64,000 bases of DNA from NCBI GenBank assembly GCA_024641475.1, contig JAHECZ010000003.1, positions 1,962 to 65,961 of the forward strand, given 5' to 3'. The notes under the pieces are model-generated. The model ran no database searches and was not told the origin of the DNA. It worked only from the letters and a program-made list of their open reading frames with translations. Made by a program: the position numbers and the translations under genes. Below are positions 1 through 9,560 of this stretch, piece by piece. The stretch is from Gammaproteobacteria bacterium. GTDB taxonomy: Bacteria; Pseudomonadota; Gammaproteobacteria; UBA6429; Thiohalophilaceae. How positions within the stretch are numbered: the first letter of the stretch is position 1; every line of letters begins with the position of its first letter.

Positions 1-62
1 TCTGAATTGACTCCCACGACGCTCACCAGACTTTCCTTGAGCACCAGTTCTTCCATTTCCAT
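1..62 (-). CDS. 5' end of an unidentified gene, cut by the left edge
   Basis: An open frame reads leftward from ATG at 62 to the window edge (20 codons, beginning MEMEELVLKE). A GGGAG sequence lies about 9 bases upstream of the ATG, a reasonable ribosome binding site. A second in-frame ATG occurs two codons later. The fragment is too short to assign a family. It would be the next gene downstream of ygiQ on the same strand, about 100 bases away. Confidence 0.45.
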   Translation of the reverse strand, partial: MEMEELVLKESLVSVVGVNS

Positions 63-165
63 ATTGTATGGCTCCCTATGTGTTACACGATATTACGCAA
101 ACATTATGCGTACTCTATATTCGAATTCTTGCGAATTCTGTTGATGGTGGCACAACTCAGAAAGT

Positions 166-2331
166 TCAGGATTTGCGTGGTGTGCGTTTGTTCGCAGAGC
201 GAGGAATTTTTTGCTTGCCTGGCGATGCCAACTCCGGTAACACCGTATGCTTGGTCATGAATGGTCGAGTCTTGCCACCTTGCTTATGACCGGTAGATTG
301 CACACCGGTTCCCTTCGGTTGCCAGGTTGGAATCAATTGATGTTTGGAATTGCCAATCAGGTCCGCTCTTCCCATCTGTTGTAATGCTTTGCGCAACAAT
401 GGCCAATTCTCGGGATCATGATAACGCAGGAAGGCCTTGTGCAAGCGGCGTTGCCGCAGGCCTTTGGCCGTGGTCACGGTTTCACTGGTACTACTGACCT
501 TGCGTAATGGATTTTTACCGGAGTAATACATCGCGGTAGCCAGCGCCATCGGTGAGGGCAAAAAGGTTTGCACCTGATCGGCACGAAACCCATGACGCTT
601 GAGCCATAAGGCCAGCTGCAACATATCTTCATCCGTCGTGCCCGGGTGAGCCGCGATAAAATATGGAATTAAATATTGTTCCTTGCCAGCCTCTTTGGAA
701 AATTTCTCAAATAATTGTTTGAATTGATCATAAGCGCCCATGCCGGGTTTCATCATTTTGGACAGCGGAGCAGCTTCGGTATGCTCCGGGGCAATTTTCA
801 AATAGCCCCCAACATGATGCGTGACCAGTTCCTTAACGTATTCCGGTGACTTCACTGCCAGGTCATAGCGCAAACCGGAGCCAATCAATATTTTCTTGAT
901 GCCGGGCAAGGCGCGTGCCTTACGATACAAATCGATCAAGGGCTGATGATCGGTATTGAGGTTACTGCAAATGTCAGGGAAGACACAGGATAAACGCCGA
1001 CAGGCCGATTCGATCTTTTCATCCTTGCAGGCCAACCGATACATATTGGCTGTCGGTCCACCCAGATCCGAAATCACACCGGTGAACCCTGGCACCTTGT
1101 CACGGATGGTTTCAATCTCAGCGAGAATGGATTCCTGCGAGCGACTTTGAATGATGCGGCCTTCGTGTTCGGTGATCGAACAAAAGGTACAGCCGCCAAA
1201 ACAGCCGCGCATGATGTTGATCGAGAATCGAATCATTTCATAAGCAGGTATTTTACTCTCACCATAAGCAGGGTGTGGCACACGGGTATAGGGCAACTCG
1301 AATACCCTATCGAGCTCTTTAGTCGTTAATGGTATCGGTGGCGGATTGATCCAGATATCACGATCGCCATGGCGTTGCACGATGACGCGTGCATTGCCCG
1401 GATTGGTTTCCAGATGAAATACCCGTGAGGCATGTGCATACAACACCGGATCAGATTTGACTGCATCATAATCCGGCAAACGAATCGCGGTCTTGCTGCG
1501 ATCGTGTTTGAGCGGGCGATGTTCAAAGCGTACTACCTTAGCGGTATTGGTTGCTGTCGTCTCGCAGGCCGTGGTTTGCTCAGCATAGGGATTCGGATGC
1601 GGCGTAATGGTTCCAGGCATATCGATATGGGTGGAATCAATCTCAACCCATTCCGCGGGTAAGCCATTGCGCACAACGGCCGTGCCACGAATGTCTGTCA
1701 ATTGATCAATCTTTGCACCTTTCGCCAGACGATGGGCGATATCGATGATCTGCCGTTCAGCATTGCCGTAAATCAGAAGATCCGCTTTGCTGTCAAACAA
1801 CACCGAGCGACGGACCTTATCCTGCCAGTAATCATAATGGGCAATACGCCGCAAGCTGGCTTCGATGCCACCAATGATAACTGGCGAATCGGCATACGCC
1901 TCGCGACACCGTTGTGCATACACTGTGACAGAGTGATCCGGACGCTTGCCGCCTTCACCACCGGGGGTATATGCGTCATTGCTGCGGATCTTCCGATCTG
2001 CCGTGTAGCGATTGACCATGGAATCCATATTGCCTGCGGTAATGCCAAAAAATAAATTGGGCTTGCCTAATTTTTCAAAATCGGCCACGGAACGCCAATC
2101 AGGTTGGGCAATAATACCGACGCGAAAACCCTGCGCCTCCAAGGCACGACCGATCACCGCCATGCCAAAACTGGGATGATCCACATACGCATCACCAGTG
2201 ACGATGATCACATCACAACTGTCCCAGCCAAGTTCATCCATTTCGGCGCGCGTCATCGGCAATACTGGCGCCGGTAGAAGCCGGGCAGGCCAATAGGGTT
2301 TATATGTGAAGATATCGCGGGCGTTTTGCAT
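166..2331 (-). CDS. ygiQ: YgiQ family radical SAM protein
   Basis: Full-length member (721 aa from the preferred start) of the YgiQ/UPF0313 radical SAM family, close in its N-terminal half to E. coli YgiQ (for example [31 protein letters not shown]). The 4Fe-4S/SAM cysteine motif CFGGCTFC (CX3CX2C) is at about residues 377-384. The family reaction is not established. The C-terminal tail after about residue 650 is basic and low in complexity, as is common in the family. A TTG at 2367 would add 12 residues, but the ATG at 2331 matches where homologues begin. No Shine-Dalgarno sequence precedes it, and a perfect TATAAT sits only 10 bases upstream, so the mRNA may be almost leaderless. It is divergent from the thioredoxin gene. 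Confidence 0.93.
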   Translation of the reverse strand: MQNARDIFTYKPYWPARLLPAPVLPMTRAEMDELGWDSCDVIIVTGDAYVDHPSFGMAVIGRALEAQGFRVGIIAQPDWRSVADFEKLGKPNLFFGITAGNMDSMVNRYTADRKIRSNDAYTPGGEGGKRPDHSVTVYAQRCREAYADSPVIIGGIEASLRRIAHYDYWQDKVRRSVLFDSKADLLIYGNAERQIIDIAHRLAKGAKIDQLTDIRGTAVVRNGLPAEWVEIDSTHIDMPGTITPHPNPYAEQTTACETTATNTAKVVRFEHRPLKHDRSKTAIRLPDYDAVKSDPVLYAHASRVFHLETNPGNARVIVQRHGDRDIWINPPPIPLTTKELDRVFELPYTRVPHPAYGESKIPAYEMIRFSINIMRGCFGGCTFCSITEHEGRIIQSRSQESILAEIETIRDKVPGFTGVISDLGGPTANMYRLACKDEKIESACRRLSCVFPDICSNLNTDHQPLIDLYRKARALPGIKKILIGSGLRYDLAVKSPEYVKELVTHHVGGYLKIAPEHTEAAPLSKMMKPGMGAYDQFKQLFEKFSKEAGKEQYLIPYFIAAHPGTTDEDMLQLALWLKRHGFRADQVQTFLPSPMALATAMYYSGKNPLRKVSSTSETVTTAKGLRQRRLHKAFLRYHDPENWPLLRKALQQMGRADLIGNSKHQLIPTWQPKGTGVQSTGHKQGGKTRPFMTKHTVLPELASPGKQKIPRSANKRTPRKS

Positions 2332-2341
2332 GGGTATGTTA

Positions 2342-2347
2342 ATTATA
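2342..2347 (-). promoter_or_regulatory. Putative -10 element for ygiQ
   Basis: TATAAT on the minus strand, ending 10 bases before the preferred ygiQ ATG. No good -35 at 16-18 bases spacing is visible; TTGAAA lies only 14 bases upstream. If used, transcription would start within a few bases of the ATG. Confidence 0.35.
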
Positions 2348-2380
2348 TCAGCATGGCTGCATTTCAAGGGGGAAAGTCCG

Positions 2381-2386
2381 TATAAT
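2381..2386 (+). promoter_or_regulatory. Putative -10 element for the thioredoxin gene
   Basis: A perfect TATAAT 35 bases upstream of the thioredoxin ATG at 2421. The -35 region is weak (TGCATT at 17 bases spacing). Confidence 0.45.
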
Positions 2387-2420
2387 CCGCTCGCAAAATT
2401 TCATAACACGTGTAATCACC

Positions 2421-2765
2421 ATGTCAGATAGTTTTGATGTCAATCTCGAAGATTTCACCGAACGCGTGCTCAGCGCATCTCATACGCGTCCCATCCTCGT
2501 GGATTTTTGGGCCGATTGGTGCGGGCCCTGCCGGGTCATTTCACCCATTCTGGAACAAATTGCTATTGACTATCGTGGCGCCGTGGCCCTGGCCAAGCTG
2601 GAAGTGGATGAGGGAGAAAACATGAAACTCGCCGGGCGTTATCAGGTACGAGGCTTTCCCACGGTCATGTTATTTATCAACGGCGCGGAGGTCGATCGGT
2701 TTAGTGGTGCGCGGACCAAACAAACGGTGGTTGAATTTCTGAACAGCCATGTGTCACATCCCTGA
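2421..2765 (+). CDS. Thioredoxin
   Basis: A 114-residue single-domain thioredoxin, a cytoplasmic protein-disulfide reductase normally recycled by thioredoxin reductase. The active site WCGPC is at residues 33-37, preceded by the usual DFWAD strand, and the cis-proline loop is GFPTV near residue 75. There is no signal peptide. Length and motifs fit TrxA/TrxC-type proteins, but it lacks the TrxC zinc domain. It stands alone, divergent from ygiQ and convergent with a small membrane protein gene 12 bases downstream. Whether it is the main thioredoxin or an accessory one cannot be told from this window. Confidence 0.93.
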   Translation: MSDSFDVNLEDFTERVLSASHTRPILVDFWADWCGPCRVISPILEQIAIDYRGAVALAKLEVDEGENMKLAGRYQVRGFPTVMLFINGAEVDRFSGARTKQTVVEFLNSHVSHP

Positions 2766-2777
2766 TCGGTCAATGAT

Positions 2778-2933
2778 TTACTGAAAGCCCAGGTAGGCCA
2801 GCAATACCGGGACAATAATCCACAACAGTCCCTTAATCAGAAAGAATAAAAATCCACAGAATCCCAGGCGCTTCAGCCAGGGACAGACTAGCGACCAACG
2901 ACCGGTTGAATTTGGGGTATCTCGAACCAGCAC
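2778..2933 (-). CDS. Small membrane protein, 51 aa, GTG start
   Basis: A short frame starting at GTG 2933 with TAAGGA six bases upstream and ending at TAA 2778. The N-terminus is polar. Residues of about 28-50 form one strongly hydrophobic segment containing GFLFFLIKGLLW, so it is probably a single-pass inner-membrane protein. The GTG is the first start codon after an in-frame stop, and the ribosome site is well placed, which supports translation. It lies 78 bases downstream of another membrane protein gene on the same strand and may share its transcript. Function unknown. A competing 60-codon frame in this region has no comparable support. Confidence 0.6.
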   Translation of the reverse strand: MLVRDTPNSTGRWSLVCPWLKRLGFCGFLFFLIKGLLWIIVPVLLAYLGFQ

Positions 2934-3011
2934 AACGTATCCTTAAGATAAGAATACAAAGGTTATCGTCGTCCTTGGGCAGAAGCTTTAGGGGAATATT
3001 GCTGACCTTAA

Positions 3012-3350
3012 TCAAGGTTTAGCGTTGATCGCGATAAAATATGGTATCCAATAGGCAAGCATCAATAATGCAATGGTGAACTGTGTGATAACAATACGCC
3101 GATAACGTGCGCGCTCACTACCGGTTTTATCTGCCATCATCACCAGCCCCATCAGGCTATCCAGCATATGTAACATAAATTGAATCGGTGCCATCACCGG
3201 TAATATCAGATAGGTAACCATGTGCCAGCCCACATAGTTTGGATCCAGCACGGGCACAGGACGAAAGATCAGACTGAACAGCGCGGCAAGGATTAAGGCC
3301 ACACGTAATACGCCAAATTCCACTACGATTGATTTTAATGACAAGTTCAA
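3012..3350 (-). CDS. Conserved membrane protein, unknown function
   Basis: 112 residues with three likely membrane segments (about 13-30, 42-65 and 88-108) separated by short loops; the loop between the second and third is charged (DKTGSERARYRR). The frame begins at TTG 3350, with GGAG eight bases upstream. No internal ATG has a better site. I recognise no family. It sits between the 51-aa membrane protein gene downstream and the GGDEF/EAL gene 23 bases upstream on the same strand, so the three may be cotranscribed. Confidence 0.65.
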   Translation of the reverse strand: MNLSLKSIVVEFGVLRVALILAALFSLIFRPVPVLDPNYVGWHMVTYLILPVMAPIQFMLHMLDSLMGLVMMADKTGSERARYRRIVITQFTIALLMLAYWIPYFIAINAKP

Positions 3351-3373
3351 GATAACTACTCCAGTATTGATAT

Positions 3374-5929
3374 TTAACCCAGCATAAACTCATGCGGGGT
3401 GGTCTTAAGATATTCCGCCAGCTCCGCGAAAGATAATGGGTGGCTGATATAATAGCCCTGAGCGTAATCACAACGCCATTTTTTCAACCAACTCCAGGTT
3501 TGATCATTTTCCACGCCTTCGGCGATAACATCAAGACCCAGATTATGCGCCAGCTCAATAATGGAATGTACAATGGTAGAATTACTCTCATCATTGAGCA
3601 TATCCATCACAAATGATTTATCGATTTTGAGCGTATCAACCGGCATCTGTTTGAGATATACCAGCGAGGAAAAGCCGGTACCGAAATCGTCAATACCGAT
3701 TTTGACACCCATTTTATCGATTTCCTTGAGCACTTGATCAGCACGTTCGGGTTCAGCCATCATCACTCGCTCGGTAATTTCCAGCATGAGATATTCAGCA
3801 GGGAAATTTGCTTTCTGTAACTTGTGACGCAACAGACTCGCCAGCTTGCCGTCCTGAATATCCCAGACAGAAAGATTGACTGACATACTTATTTTATGTC
3901 CCATGTCATGCAAGCGTTTGCCATCGCTAATCGCCCGTTCCAGCAACCAGGGTGAAATACGTTTAATCAGACCTGTTTGTTCAGCATTGGAAATAAATAT
4001 ATCCGGCATGACCAACCCATGAATCGGATGGCGCCAACGCACCAACGCCTCAACTCCGGTTATCTGGCCACTGTGCAACGATAATTTGGGTTGGTACTGC
4101 AAAAAGAATTCGTCATTTTCAATAGCGTTGCGCAACTCTGACAACACGGACAGATTCGAAACACTGTGTTGATCCCGGGTATTATCGTATAAACCAATCC
4201 CTATATTGGTGCGTTTGGCCATATACATGGCCACATCGGAATGTTGCAGGAGTAGTTCCGACGTATCGCCATGCTCCGGAAATATCGCCACACCTAGACT
4301 GACCCCCACATATAAAGAATGCTCGTAAACTTCGTAAACTTTTTCCAGGGCCTCATGAATCCCGGCTGCAATACGCAAGGCATTTTCTTCATTCACGCTT
4401 GTCAGCAATATGGCAAATTCGTCGCCACCCAAACGGGCAACCGTATCGGAATCGCGCAGCACGCCCCGCAGCCGTGAACCCACCTGCTGTAACAAGGCGT
4501 CACCGATTTGATGACCGAGGGTATCGTTAATCTCTTTGAAGCGATCCAGGTCCAGCATGATTAATGCGAGATTGCGCCCGCGCCGCCGCGCATTTTCAAT
4601 CGCCTGATTCAACCTATCCATCAACAAGGTACGATTTGGTAACGATGTGAGCGAATCATGCATCGCAATATGTTCCAACGCCATTTGCCGACTGTGTACC
4701 TGCTGACGCATTTCCCGGAACGCATCGGTGAGATCCTGAATCTCGCGGGGCTGAATATGCGATGGCAGTTCAACATCCTTGCCGCGTGCCTCGTCTTTCA
4801 AATTACGCGCAACCCCGGCAATGGGCCGGATAAGATTAAACTCCAGCAAAATCAGACTAATCGTCACAATGATCAAAACAAACAGCGCCATGCCCCACAA
4901 GGAATGCACCACATTGTCACCCAGTTGGCTTTGGCTTTGCAGGTCCAGATTAGCGGATTGTTTAAGTTCATCCTCAAGCTGATCGATTTTTTCATATATT
5001 TTAACCAATAAAGGATGAACAATTTCCTTCATGATTGGCACATCACCACGCCAATGCCCTTCTCTATTAATCTGTAGCACTTCCCGATACGATTCGTACC
5101 AGCGCAGACTGGCTGCATCCATATCATTCAGCGCCATACTAATCTCTAAATCCGTCGTGCGTTTTTTGACGTGCGTCGATACTTCTCTGAGCTTGCTGCG
5201 CATTGCTTTATACAACAATTCAACATCGTCAACCTGATCTTGCAAAACATCTTCATGCAATGAGCCAATGCGATTGATGATATAGAGGCGATACGAGGAA
5301 ATCATGCGGTGCCACATATCTCGCGTCTGGTAAAACTGGCCTAATAATTTTATATTCTGTTGGCGCCATTGCAGTGGACTGCCTTCTTGCAGTGCCTGGA
5401 TAGCATTATTCGCGCTCGCCAGAAAATTCATGTTGTCATCCATCATCTGACCATTCGCCAGACGCATGGCCGGGTACATCAGGTCACCATCCTGGCGTAC
5501 CGTCATGATCTCCTTGCCGGCCGCAGCCATATTGGACAATAGCGGCTTCATGCCGAGTAACATACTCAGCGTATGGCCATCATTGACCCAATCCATTTTT
5601 AGCAGTTCAGCGAGAACATCCTGGGACTGCTGCAACTGATCATCGAAGGTCTGATGCGTACCATTGCTGGGAGAAAGTAAAAACAGATTTAGCGCGGTAT
5701 CCGCTGCCACCACTGAACGACGCAACCGGTGAGCGAGATCCGCCACCTTGATACGCTGCTCGATATTCAGGGAATTGATTTTGCCGCTTGCATTGACTTT
5801 ACTGCCGGCAATCCAGGTATAGGCAATCACTACTGTTGCCAGCAGCAATGCCAGTATCAGGTACTGTTTGCGTAGACTATGCAGGAATAACAAGCCGCGT
5901 AGCGATTCCCACCGACGTCGTTGAATCAT
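3374..5929 (-). CDS. Membrane GGDEF-EAL protein with periplasmic sensor domain (c-di-GMP)
   Basis: Bifunctional-type c-di-GMP enzyme of 851 aa. Order: membrane segment (about 18-38), periplasmic helical domain (about 40-330), second membrane segment (about 335-360), HAMP linker ending near 410, GGDEF domain with the intact motif RLGGDEF at about 500 and the inhibitory RxxD site (RDSD) five residues before it, then an EAL domain with EALVRW near 626, EITER, DDFGTG, KIDKSF, AEGVEN and AQGYY. All catalytic residues of both domains are present, so either synthesis or hydrolysis is possible. The periplasmic domain is homologous to those of the proteins at 37715 and 60713, sharing a WRxDxP motif encoded near 5015-5060. 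The ATG at 5929 is preferred over an upstream TTG at 5953. Confidence 0.92.
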   Translation of the reverse strand: MIQRRRWESLRGLLFLHSLRKQYLILALLLATVVIAYTWIAGSKVNASGKINSLNIEQRIKVADLAHRLRRSVVAADTALNLFLLSPSNGTHQTFDDQLQQSQDVLAELLKMDWVNDGHTLSMLLGMKPLLSNMAAAGKEIMTVRQDGDLMYPAMRLANGQMMDDNMNFLASANNAIQALQEGSPLQWRQQNIKLLGQFYQTRDMWHRMISSYRLYIINRIGSLHEDVLQDQVDDVELLYKAMRSKLREVSTHVKKRTTDLEISMALNDMDAASLRWYESYREVLQINREGHWRGDVPIMKEIVHPLLVKIYEKIDQLEDELKQSANLDLQSQSQLGDNVVHSLWGMALFVLIIVTISLILLEFNLIRPIAGVARNLKDEARGKDVELPSHIQPREIQDLTDAFREMRQQVHSRQMALEHIAMHDSLTSLPNRTLLMDRLNQAIENARRRGRNLALIMLDLDRFKEINDTLGHQIGDALLQQVGSRLRGVLRDSDTVARLGGDEFAILLTSVNEENALRIAAGIHEALEKVYEVYEHSLYVGVSLGVAIFPEHGDTSELLLQHSDVAMYMAKRTNIGIGLYDNTRDQHSVSNLSVLSELRNAIENDEFFLQYQPKLSLHSGQITGVEALVRWRHPIHGLVMPDIFISNAEQTGLIKRISPWLLERAISDGKRLHDMGHKISMSVNLSVWDIQDGKLASLLRHKLQKANFPAEYLMLEITERVMMAEPERADQVLKEIDKMGVKIGIDDFGTGFSSLVYLKQMPVDTLKIDKSFVMDMLNDESNSTIVHSIIELAHNLGLDVIAEGVENDQTWSWLKKWRCDYAQGYYISHPLSFAELAEYLKTTPHEFMLG

Positions 5930-6006
5930 GAGTATCCGTTGGCCACTTAACAAACAATCTCATAATAATAGCCTATTAATGCTAAGGCTGGGCCAGGAAT
6001 TTCTAC

Positions 6007-6498
6007 CTAAGGTGATTTGGGATGATTCGCCAGATACTCTTCTATCAATGGAACAGGTACTGCTCCGCTATCGGCCACGGCGAGTTTTCCCTCCGGATTA
6101 AAGATTAAAAATGTCGGGGTACCAACCCATTGCATGCCGCTCATATCGACCACCATCAGCCCAACCTGTTCAAGCTCGCCAATCAGATTGGGGAAAGTCA
6201 GCTTATGATCCTGGATAAAATGCCGCGCATCGGCCAGCTTGGTCATGCCATCAACGGATATCCCCAACATGGCGGCGTCCTGTTTGCGGTGCTTTTGATA
6301 AAATGCCTCGTAGTTCGCTGCCTCTTTGTTACATACCAGACAATCCGATGCCCAAATCATCACGATCAGCCATTTTCCTTTGCCGGTATAGTCGCTCAGT
6401 TGTCGCTGCTTGCCATCCATATCCTGTAATTGCGCCGCTGAAATAACTTGGGCGAACAACAATATTGCTGCTGCAACTATAAATTTACGAATCGGCAT
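6007..6498 (-). CDS. Periplasmic TlpA/ResA-like thioredoxin-fold protein
   Basis: 163 residues from the ATG at 6498. It begins with a signal peptide (MPIRKFIVAAAILLFAQVISA) followed by a thioredoxin-like domain of the TlpA/AhpC-TSA type. The active site is a CxxC of the form DCLVC, unusual beside the common WCxPC, and the cis-proline is in VGTPTFLIF. A periplasmic thiol-disulfide role is likely; partners such as cytochrome c maturation genes are not nearby. A longer frame from 6576 would bury the signal peptide behind 26 residues and overlap trmO, so the shorter start is chosen. It lies 74 bases downstream of trmO on the same strand. Confidence 0.85.
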   Translation of the reverse strand: MPIRKFIVAAAILLFAQVISAAQLQDMDGKQRQLSDYTGKGKWLIVMIWASDCLVCNKEAANYEAFYQKHRKQDAAMLGISVDGMTKLADARHFIQDHKLTFPNLIGELEQVGLMVVDMSGMQWVGTPTFLIFNPEGKLAVADSGAVPVPLIEEYLANHPKSP

Positions 6499-6572
6499 AG
6501 GCACCACGCTATCGGTAATTTGGAAACAGGATGTTACTGGATACGACCATACAACTCTACTGCGGTTCACTA

Positions 6573-7283
6573 TCAAACCGGTTTTAATTCCTCTACGACA
6601 GCCCGTTCATCCACCACCGTAAAGACAACATCCATATTTTCCAAACGGAATGCATACTTACGGTTTATCCTGTCCTCTGCATAGGCAGGGCGCGGATCTT
6701 GCTGAATTAAACTGGTAATTAATCCTTGCAGTTCCACCTGCCGGGATGGCGCATACGTTTGCAGGTTTAATATTGCCACAGTGGAGAATTCCACCAGCAA
6801 GTGTGGTAGCGCCGTCGCAGCAGTGTAGCCTGCTGATGCATGTGGTTGTGCATCTGCATACGGGAGGTACGGCTTGATATCCACTATTGGTGTGCCATCA
6901 ACCAGATCACACCCGGCAATCTGCAGACGCAGGTGATCCGTATATTGTTCAATCTTGAGTAGCTGCACCATCGACATGCCGATAGGGTTAGGACGATAGG
7001 GAGCGCGTGATGCAAACACACCGACTCGCGTATTACCACCAAGACGCGGTGGCCGCACCGTGGGTTGCCAGCCGTCACGAATGGCTTGATGAAATACACT
7101 CAGCAGCCAGATATGCGAGAAACTTTCCAGTTGTGCAAATGCTTCGGCACGACTGTACTCCGGCAATATAGCAACAGTGGCGACCAATTCCGGGACCAGA
7201 TTGGCCTGTCGCGGCACCCCAAATTTTTCCTTGCATGGCGATACGATAAATCCAATTGGCTTGATGTTATAGCTGAGTGACAT
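6573..7283 (-). CDS. trmO: tRNA (N6-threonylcarbamoyladenosine-37) N6-methyltransferase TrmO
   Basis: 236 residues, the length of E. coli TrmO (235). TrmO uses SAM to methylate N6 of t6A37 in certain tRNAs reading ACY codons. The N-terminus reads PIGFIVSPCKEKFGVPRQ, followed by the typical FSHIWLL and RAPYRPNPIGMS segments that form the SAM pocket of the beta-barrel fold. The C-terminal part carries DPRPAY, as in proteobacterial members. A GGGA sequence is six bases before the ATG. It is 12 bases downstream of the alcohol dehydrogenase gene on the same strand. Confidence 0.93.
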   Translation of the reverse strand: MSLSYNIKPIGFIVSPCKEKFGVPRQANLVPELVATVAILPEYSRAEAFAQLESFSHIWLLSVFHQAIRDGWQPTVRPPRLGGNTRVGVFASRAPYRPNPIGMSMVQLLKIEQYTDHLRLQIAGCDLVDGTPIVDIKPYLPYADAQPHASAGYTAATALPHLLVEFSTVAILNLQTYAPSRQVELQGLITSLIQQDPRPAYAEDRINRKYAFRLENMDVVFTVVDERAVVEELKPV

Positions 7284-7295
7284 GGCGTCCCGTTG

Positions 7296-8504
7296 TTATA
7301 GCCGCTGCGTGAGAATAGTATGAATCTCGGCATCTGTGAGCACCACCGGATTGGTTTTCATGCTGTTCCCACGTGAGTGAACCACAATTTTATCGAGATC
7401 TTTTGGCGTAACGCCGTAATGACTTAACATTGGCAATGCCATATGTTGCGTCCAGTTTTCCAATTTTTCGATCAACGCCTGCCAGGCAGTGTCACGGGAT
7501 CGAAACCGTTGTTCACATACGATTTCACCAACCCGCGCGTATTTGTCCAACGCAATATTGGCCGGATCACGCTGTAGCAATGTTTCAATATTGACGGCCG
7601 TAGCGGCCGCCAGCAACGTACCGCATACCGTGCCATGTGGAATCGGAAAAAACGCCCCCAACGGGGACGCCAGACCGTGCACCGAACCCAGACCCACCTG
7701 TGCCAGGGTGATTCCAGAGAGCAACGCCGCGTAGGCCATTTGTTCATGCGCTTGTGTCGCTTGCGCACCATTGGTGTACCAGGGTAACAAGCCATCACGC
7801 GCTGCACGTATCCCGCTGATCGCAAGTGCATCGGTCAACACATTGGCGCGTGTTGATACATAAGACTCGATGAGTTGTGTCAGCGCATCCATCCCATTTG
7901 CCGCGATCAACGTCGGTGTGCAGCTTGCCAGTAATTCCGGATCAATGAGCGCATACTCGGCAACCAGCTTGTCGTGCCGGAACGATTTCTTAAAACCATT
8001 GACACCTTGCACACTCAACACTGCATTCTTGGTCGCTTCACTGCCGGTGCCGGCTGTGGTGGGTACAGCAATAAATGGTACGGCGGGCCCTGGATACGGC
8101 AACTCCGGCCCGGTGCCTTCCAGAAAATCCATAACACTGTGTTGTACGCGCAGCAATCCCGCCACGGCTTTAGCCGCATCCAGCACACTGCCACCACCAA
8201 TGCCAACCACTACATCGATGCCGCACGCGGCAAATTGCTGCACGGTAGAATCTACCCAGGCGGGGGATGGTTCACCACTATTAATCGCATGCTTGACCTG
8301 TAAATTATGTTGTAAAAAATTTGCATGGAGCGCTGCCCACTGCGGCATGGATTGGAAAGAGTGCGTCCCCGTGATCAGCAATACCTGATGACCATAGCTG
8401 GCCAGCAAGCCTGACAATTTATTTATTACGCCTCGCCCAAATTCAACACGCGGGATCCGTGCCAAGGCAAATCCACTGAAATTATTCAGGCTCATTCCGG
8501 ACAT
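7296..8504 (-). CDS. Iron-containing alcohol dehydrogenase
   Basis: A 402-residue group III (Fe-dependent) alcohol dehydrogenase, NAD(P)-linked oxidation of alcohols or reduction of aldehydes in the cytoplasm. The dinucleotide-binding GGGS is at residues 103-106, followed by DAAKAVAG. The metal ligands appear in GMDALTQLIESY (about 212) and in the segment HGLASPLGAFFPIPHG (histidines near 275 and 289). Length and motifs are complete. The substrate cannot be read from sequence. Two ATG codons three apart (8504 and 8495) could start it, and neither has a strong ribosome site; translation may be coupled to the upstream 82-aa gene, which it overlaps by 13 bases. Confidence 0.92.
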   Translation of the reverse strand: MSGMSLNNFSGFALARIPRVEFGRGVINKLSGLLASYGHQVLLITGTHSFQSMPQWAALHANFLQHNLQVKHAINSGEPSPAWVDSTVQQFAACGIDVVVGIGGGSVLDAAKAVAGLLRVQHSVMDFLEGTGPELPYPGPAVPFIAVPTTAGTGSEATKNAVLSVQGVNGFKKSFRHDKLVAEYALIDPELLASCTPTLIAANGMDALTQLIESYVSTRANVLTDALAISGIRAARDGLLPWYTNGAQATQAHEQMAYAALLSGITLAQVGLGSVHGLASPLGAFFPIPHGTVCGTLLAAATAVNIETLLQRDPANIALDKYARVGEIVCEQRFRSRDTAWQALIEKLENWTQHMALPMLSHYGVTPKDLDKIVVHSRGNSMKTNPVVLTDAEIHTILTQRL

Positions 8505-8740
8505 AACCCGTTATCAGTAACACCTTGTCGCGTCACAGCCATCCAGGATTCCAGGCAATTACACCAGTTCCGAAAATGGGATGTTTGCTGATGGACAGTA
8601 CTGGCAACGTCATTGGCATATGCTTCAAGCCGAATATTTGCCTCATCCAACATCAAAGCGGAATGATTCTCTTTGTATGCCACCATAACTTCCGGCATAA
8701 AATCAGGCATTACCTGTATATGGTCGATCGCCACACGCAT
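8492..8740 (-). CDS. Small conserved-looking protein, unknown function
   Basis: 82 residues, soluble, acidic N-terminal half, with two cysteines in NWCNCLESW near residue 60. ATG 8740 has GGAG seven bases upstream (CGGAGCGTAAC), a good ribosome site, and the stop overlaps the alcohol dehydrogenase start by 13 bases, so the two look translationally coupled. I do not recognise the family. Real rather than spurious because of the ribosome site, the overlap and the lack of any alternative gene here. Confidence 0.6.
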   Translation of the reverse strand: MRVAIDHIQVMPDFMPEVMVAYKENHSALMLDEANIRLEAYANDVASTVHQQTSHFRNWCNCLESWMAVTRQGVTDNGLCPE

Positions 8741-8982
8741 GTTACGCTCCGAATACCACGCTAACGGTAAATATGACTCGATTTGTGCATTGCGAGTATT
8801 GCACCGCTGCAGGAGTGCGACCTGTTGAGGGAGTTTGCATTCTGTAACAAATTGACAGTTCCAATATTAAGGTTTTCTTGTTATGTTGGTTCGAAGTTCA
8901 TGTATCGCTAACACTGACTGCCGGAATGAGAACTAATCCGCCAAATGCAGTGTAAAAATATCTGCAATATGAACCGGTTAAC

Positions 8983-9011
8983 GTGGCGGGTGTGTTTATG
9001 GATTCTATAAT
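8983..9011 (+). promoter_or_regulatory. Putative promoter of the response regulator at 9041
   Basis: A perfect TATAAT at 9006-9011, 30 bases before the ATG, with a poor -35 (GTGGCG) 17 bases upstream. The 300-base gap from 8741 holds no recognisable gene; TTGACA occurs at about 8855 but has no partner -10 at normal spacing. Confidence 0.45.
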
Positions 9012-9040
9012 ACTAAAAGGGTTGGAATCGAGGTAATAAT

Positions 9041-9517
9041 ATGGAACGAACATCATTACGCAGTTTGTTTAATCTTAACCGCCGTACCACCTCGGGTTCG
9101 GAACGCCGTGCGAAACAGCGCCAACCTAAAAATCGGACCATCAAGATTCTGGTTGTGGATGATTCCCGCACCGTCGTGCATAACCTGCGTACCATGCTCG
9201 AACAAGATGGCTACTATGTCATGGAAGCCAACGATGGCATGACCGGAATTGAACTGGCTAAACGGCAGCGCCCCGATCTCATTTTGATGGACGTCATCAT
9301 GCCAGGACTCAATGGTTTCCAGGCGACCCGCAAGATTCGTAAAGACGTCATCACCCAACAGATCCCGATTATTATCATCAGCGCCACGGAGCAACCCACC
9401 GAACAGTTCTGGCTGACCAAGTTGGGGGCTAACGATTTCATCGGTAAACCCGTGGTGCGTGGCGAGCTGTTTACCAAATTGGAAAGCCAGCTTTTTCCTC
9501 AGCAAGTTGTCGCCTGA
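9041..9517 (+). CDS. Single-domain response regulator (CheY/PilG-like)
   Basis: 158 residues. A basic, Arg-rich N-terminal extension of about 35 residues precedes one receiver domain: acidic pair in VVDDS, phospho-acceptor Asp84 in LMDVIMPG, the switch Ser/Thr in IISATE, and the conserved Lys in GKPVV. There is no output domain, so it probably works by protein-protein contact, as CheY, PilG or PilH do. The extension is unusual for this class. GAGG lies about eight bases upstream of the ATG. No kinase is adjacent. Confidence 0.9.
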   Translation: MERTSLRSLFNLNRRTTSGSERRAKQRQPKNRTIKILVVDDSRTVVHNLRTMLEQDGYYVMEANDGMTGIELAKRQRPDLILMDVIMPGLNGFQATRKIRKDVITQQIPIIIISATEQPTEQFWLTKLGANDFIGKPVVRGELFTKLESQLFPQQVVA

Positions 9518-9560
9518 CACTGCATTTACCCACTTCCTGCTGCCATTAATTCAATTTCAT

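Noticed and set aside
2833..3015. 60-codon minus-strand frame
   Set aside because: Overlaps the better supported 51-aa frame in another phase and has no ribosome site.
4658..5011. 117-codon plus-strand frame
   Set aside because: Antisense to the GGDEF/EAL gene, with low-complexity composition.
7870..8388. Open frame of 172 codons on the plus strand
   Set aside because: Fully antisense to the well-supported iron alcohol dehydrogenase and without recognisable motifs; a shadow frame.
8855..8900. TTGACA as a -35 element
   Set aside because: No -10-like hexamer at 16-18 bases; the better promoter is nearer the response regulator gene.
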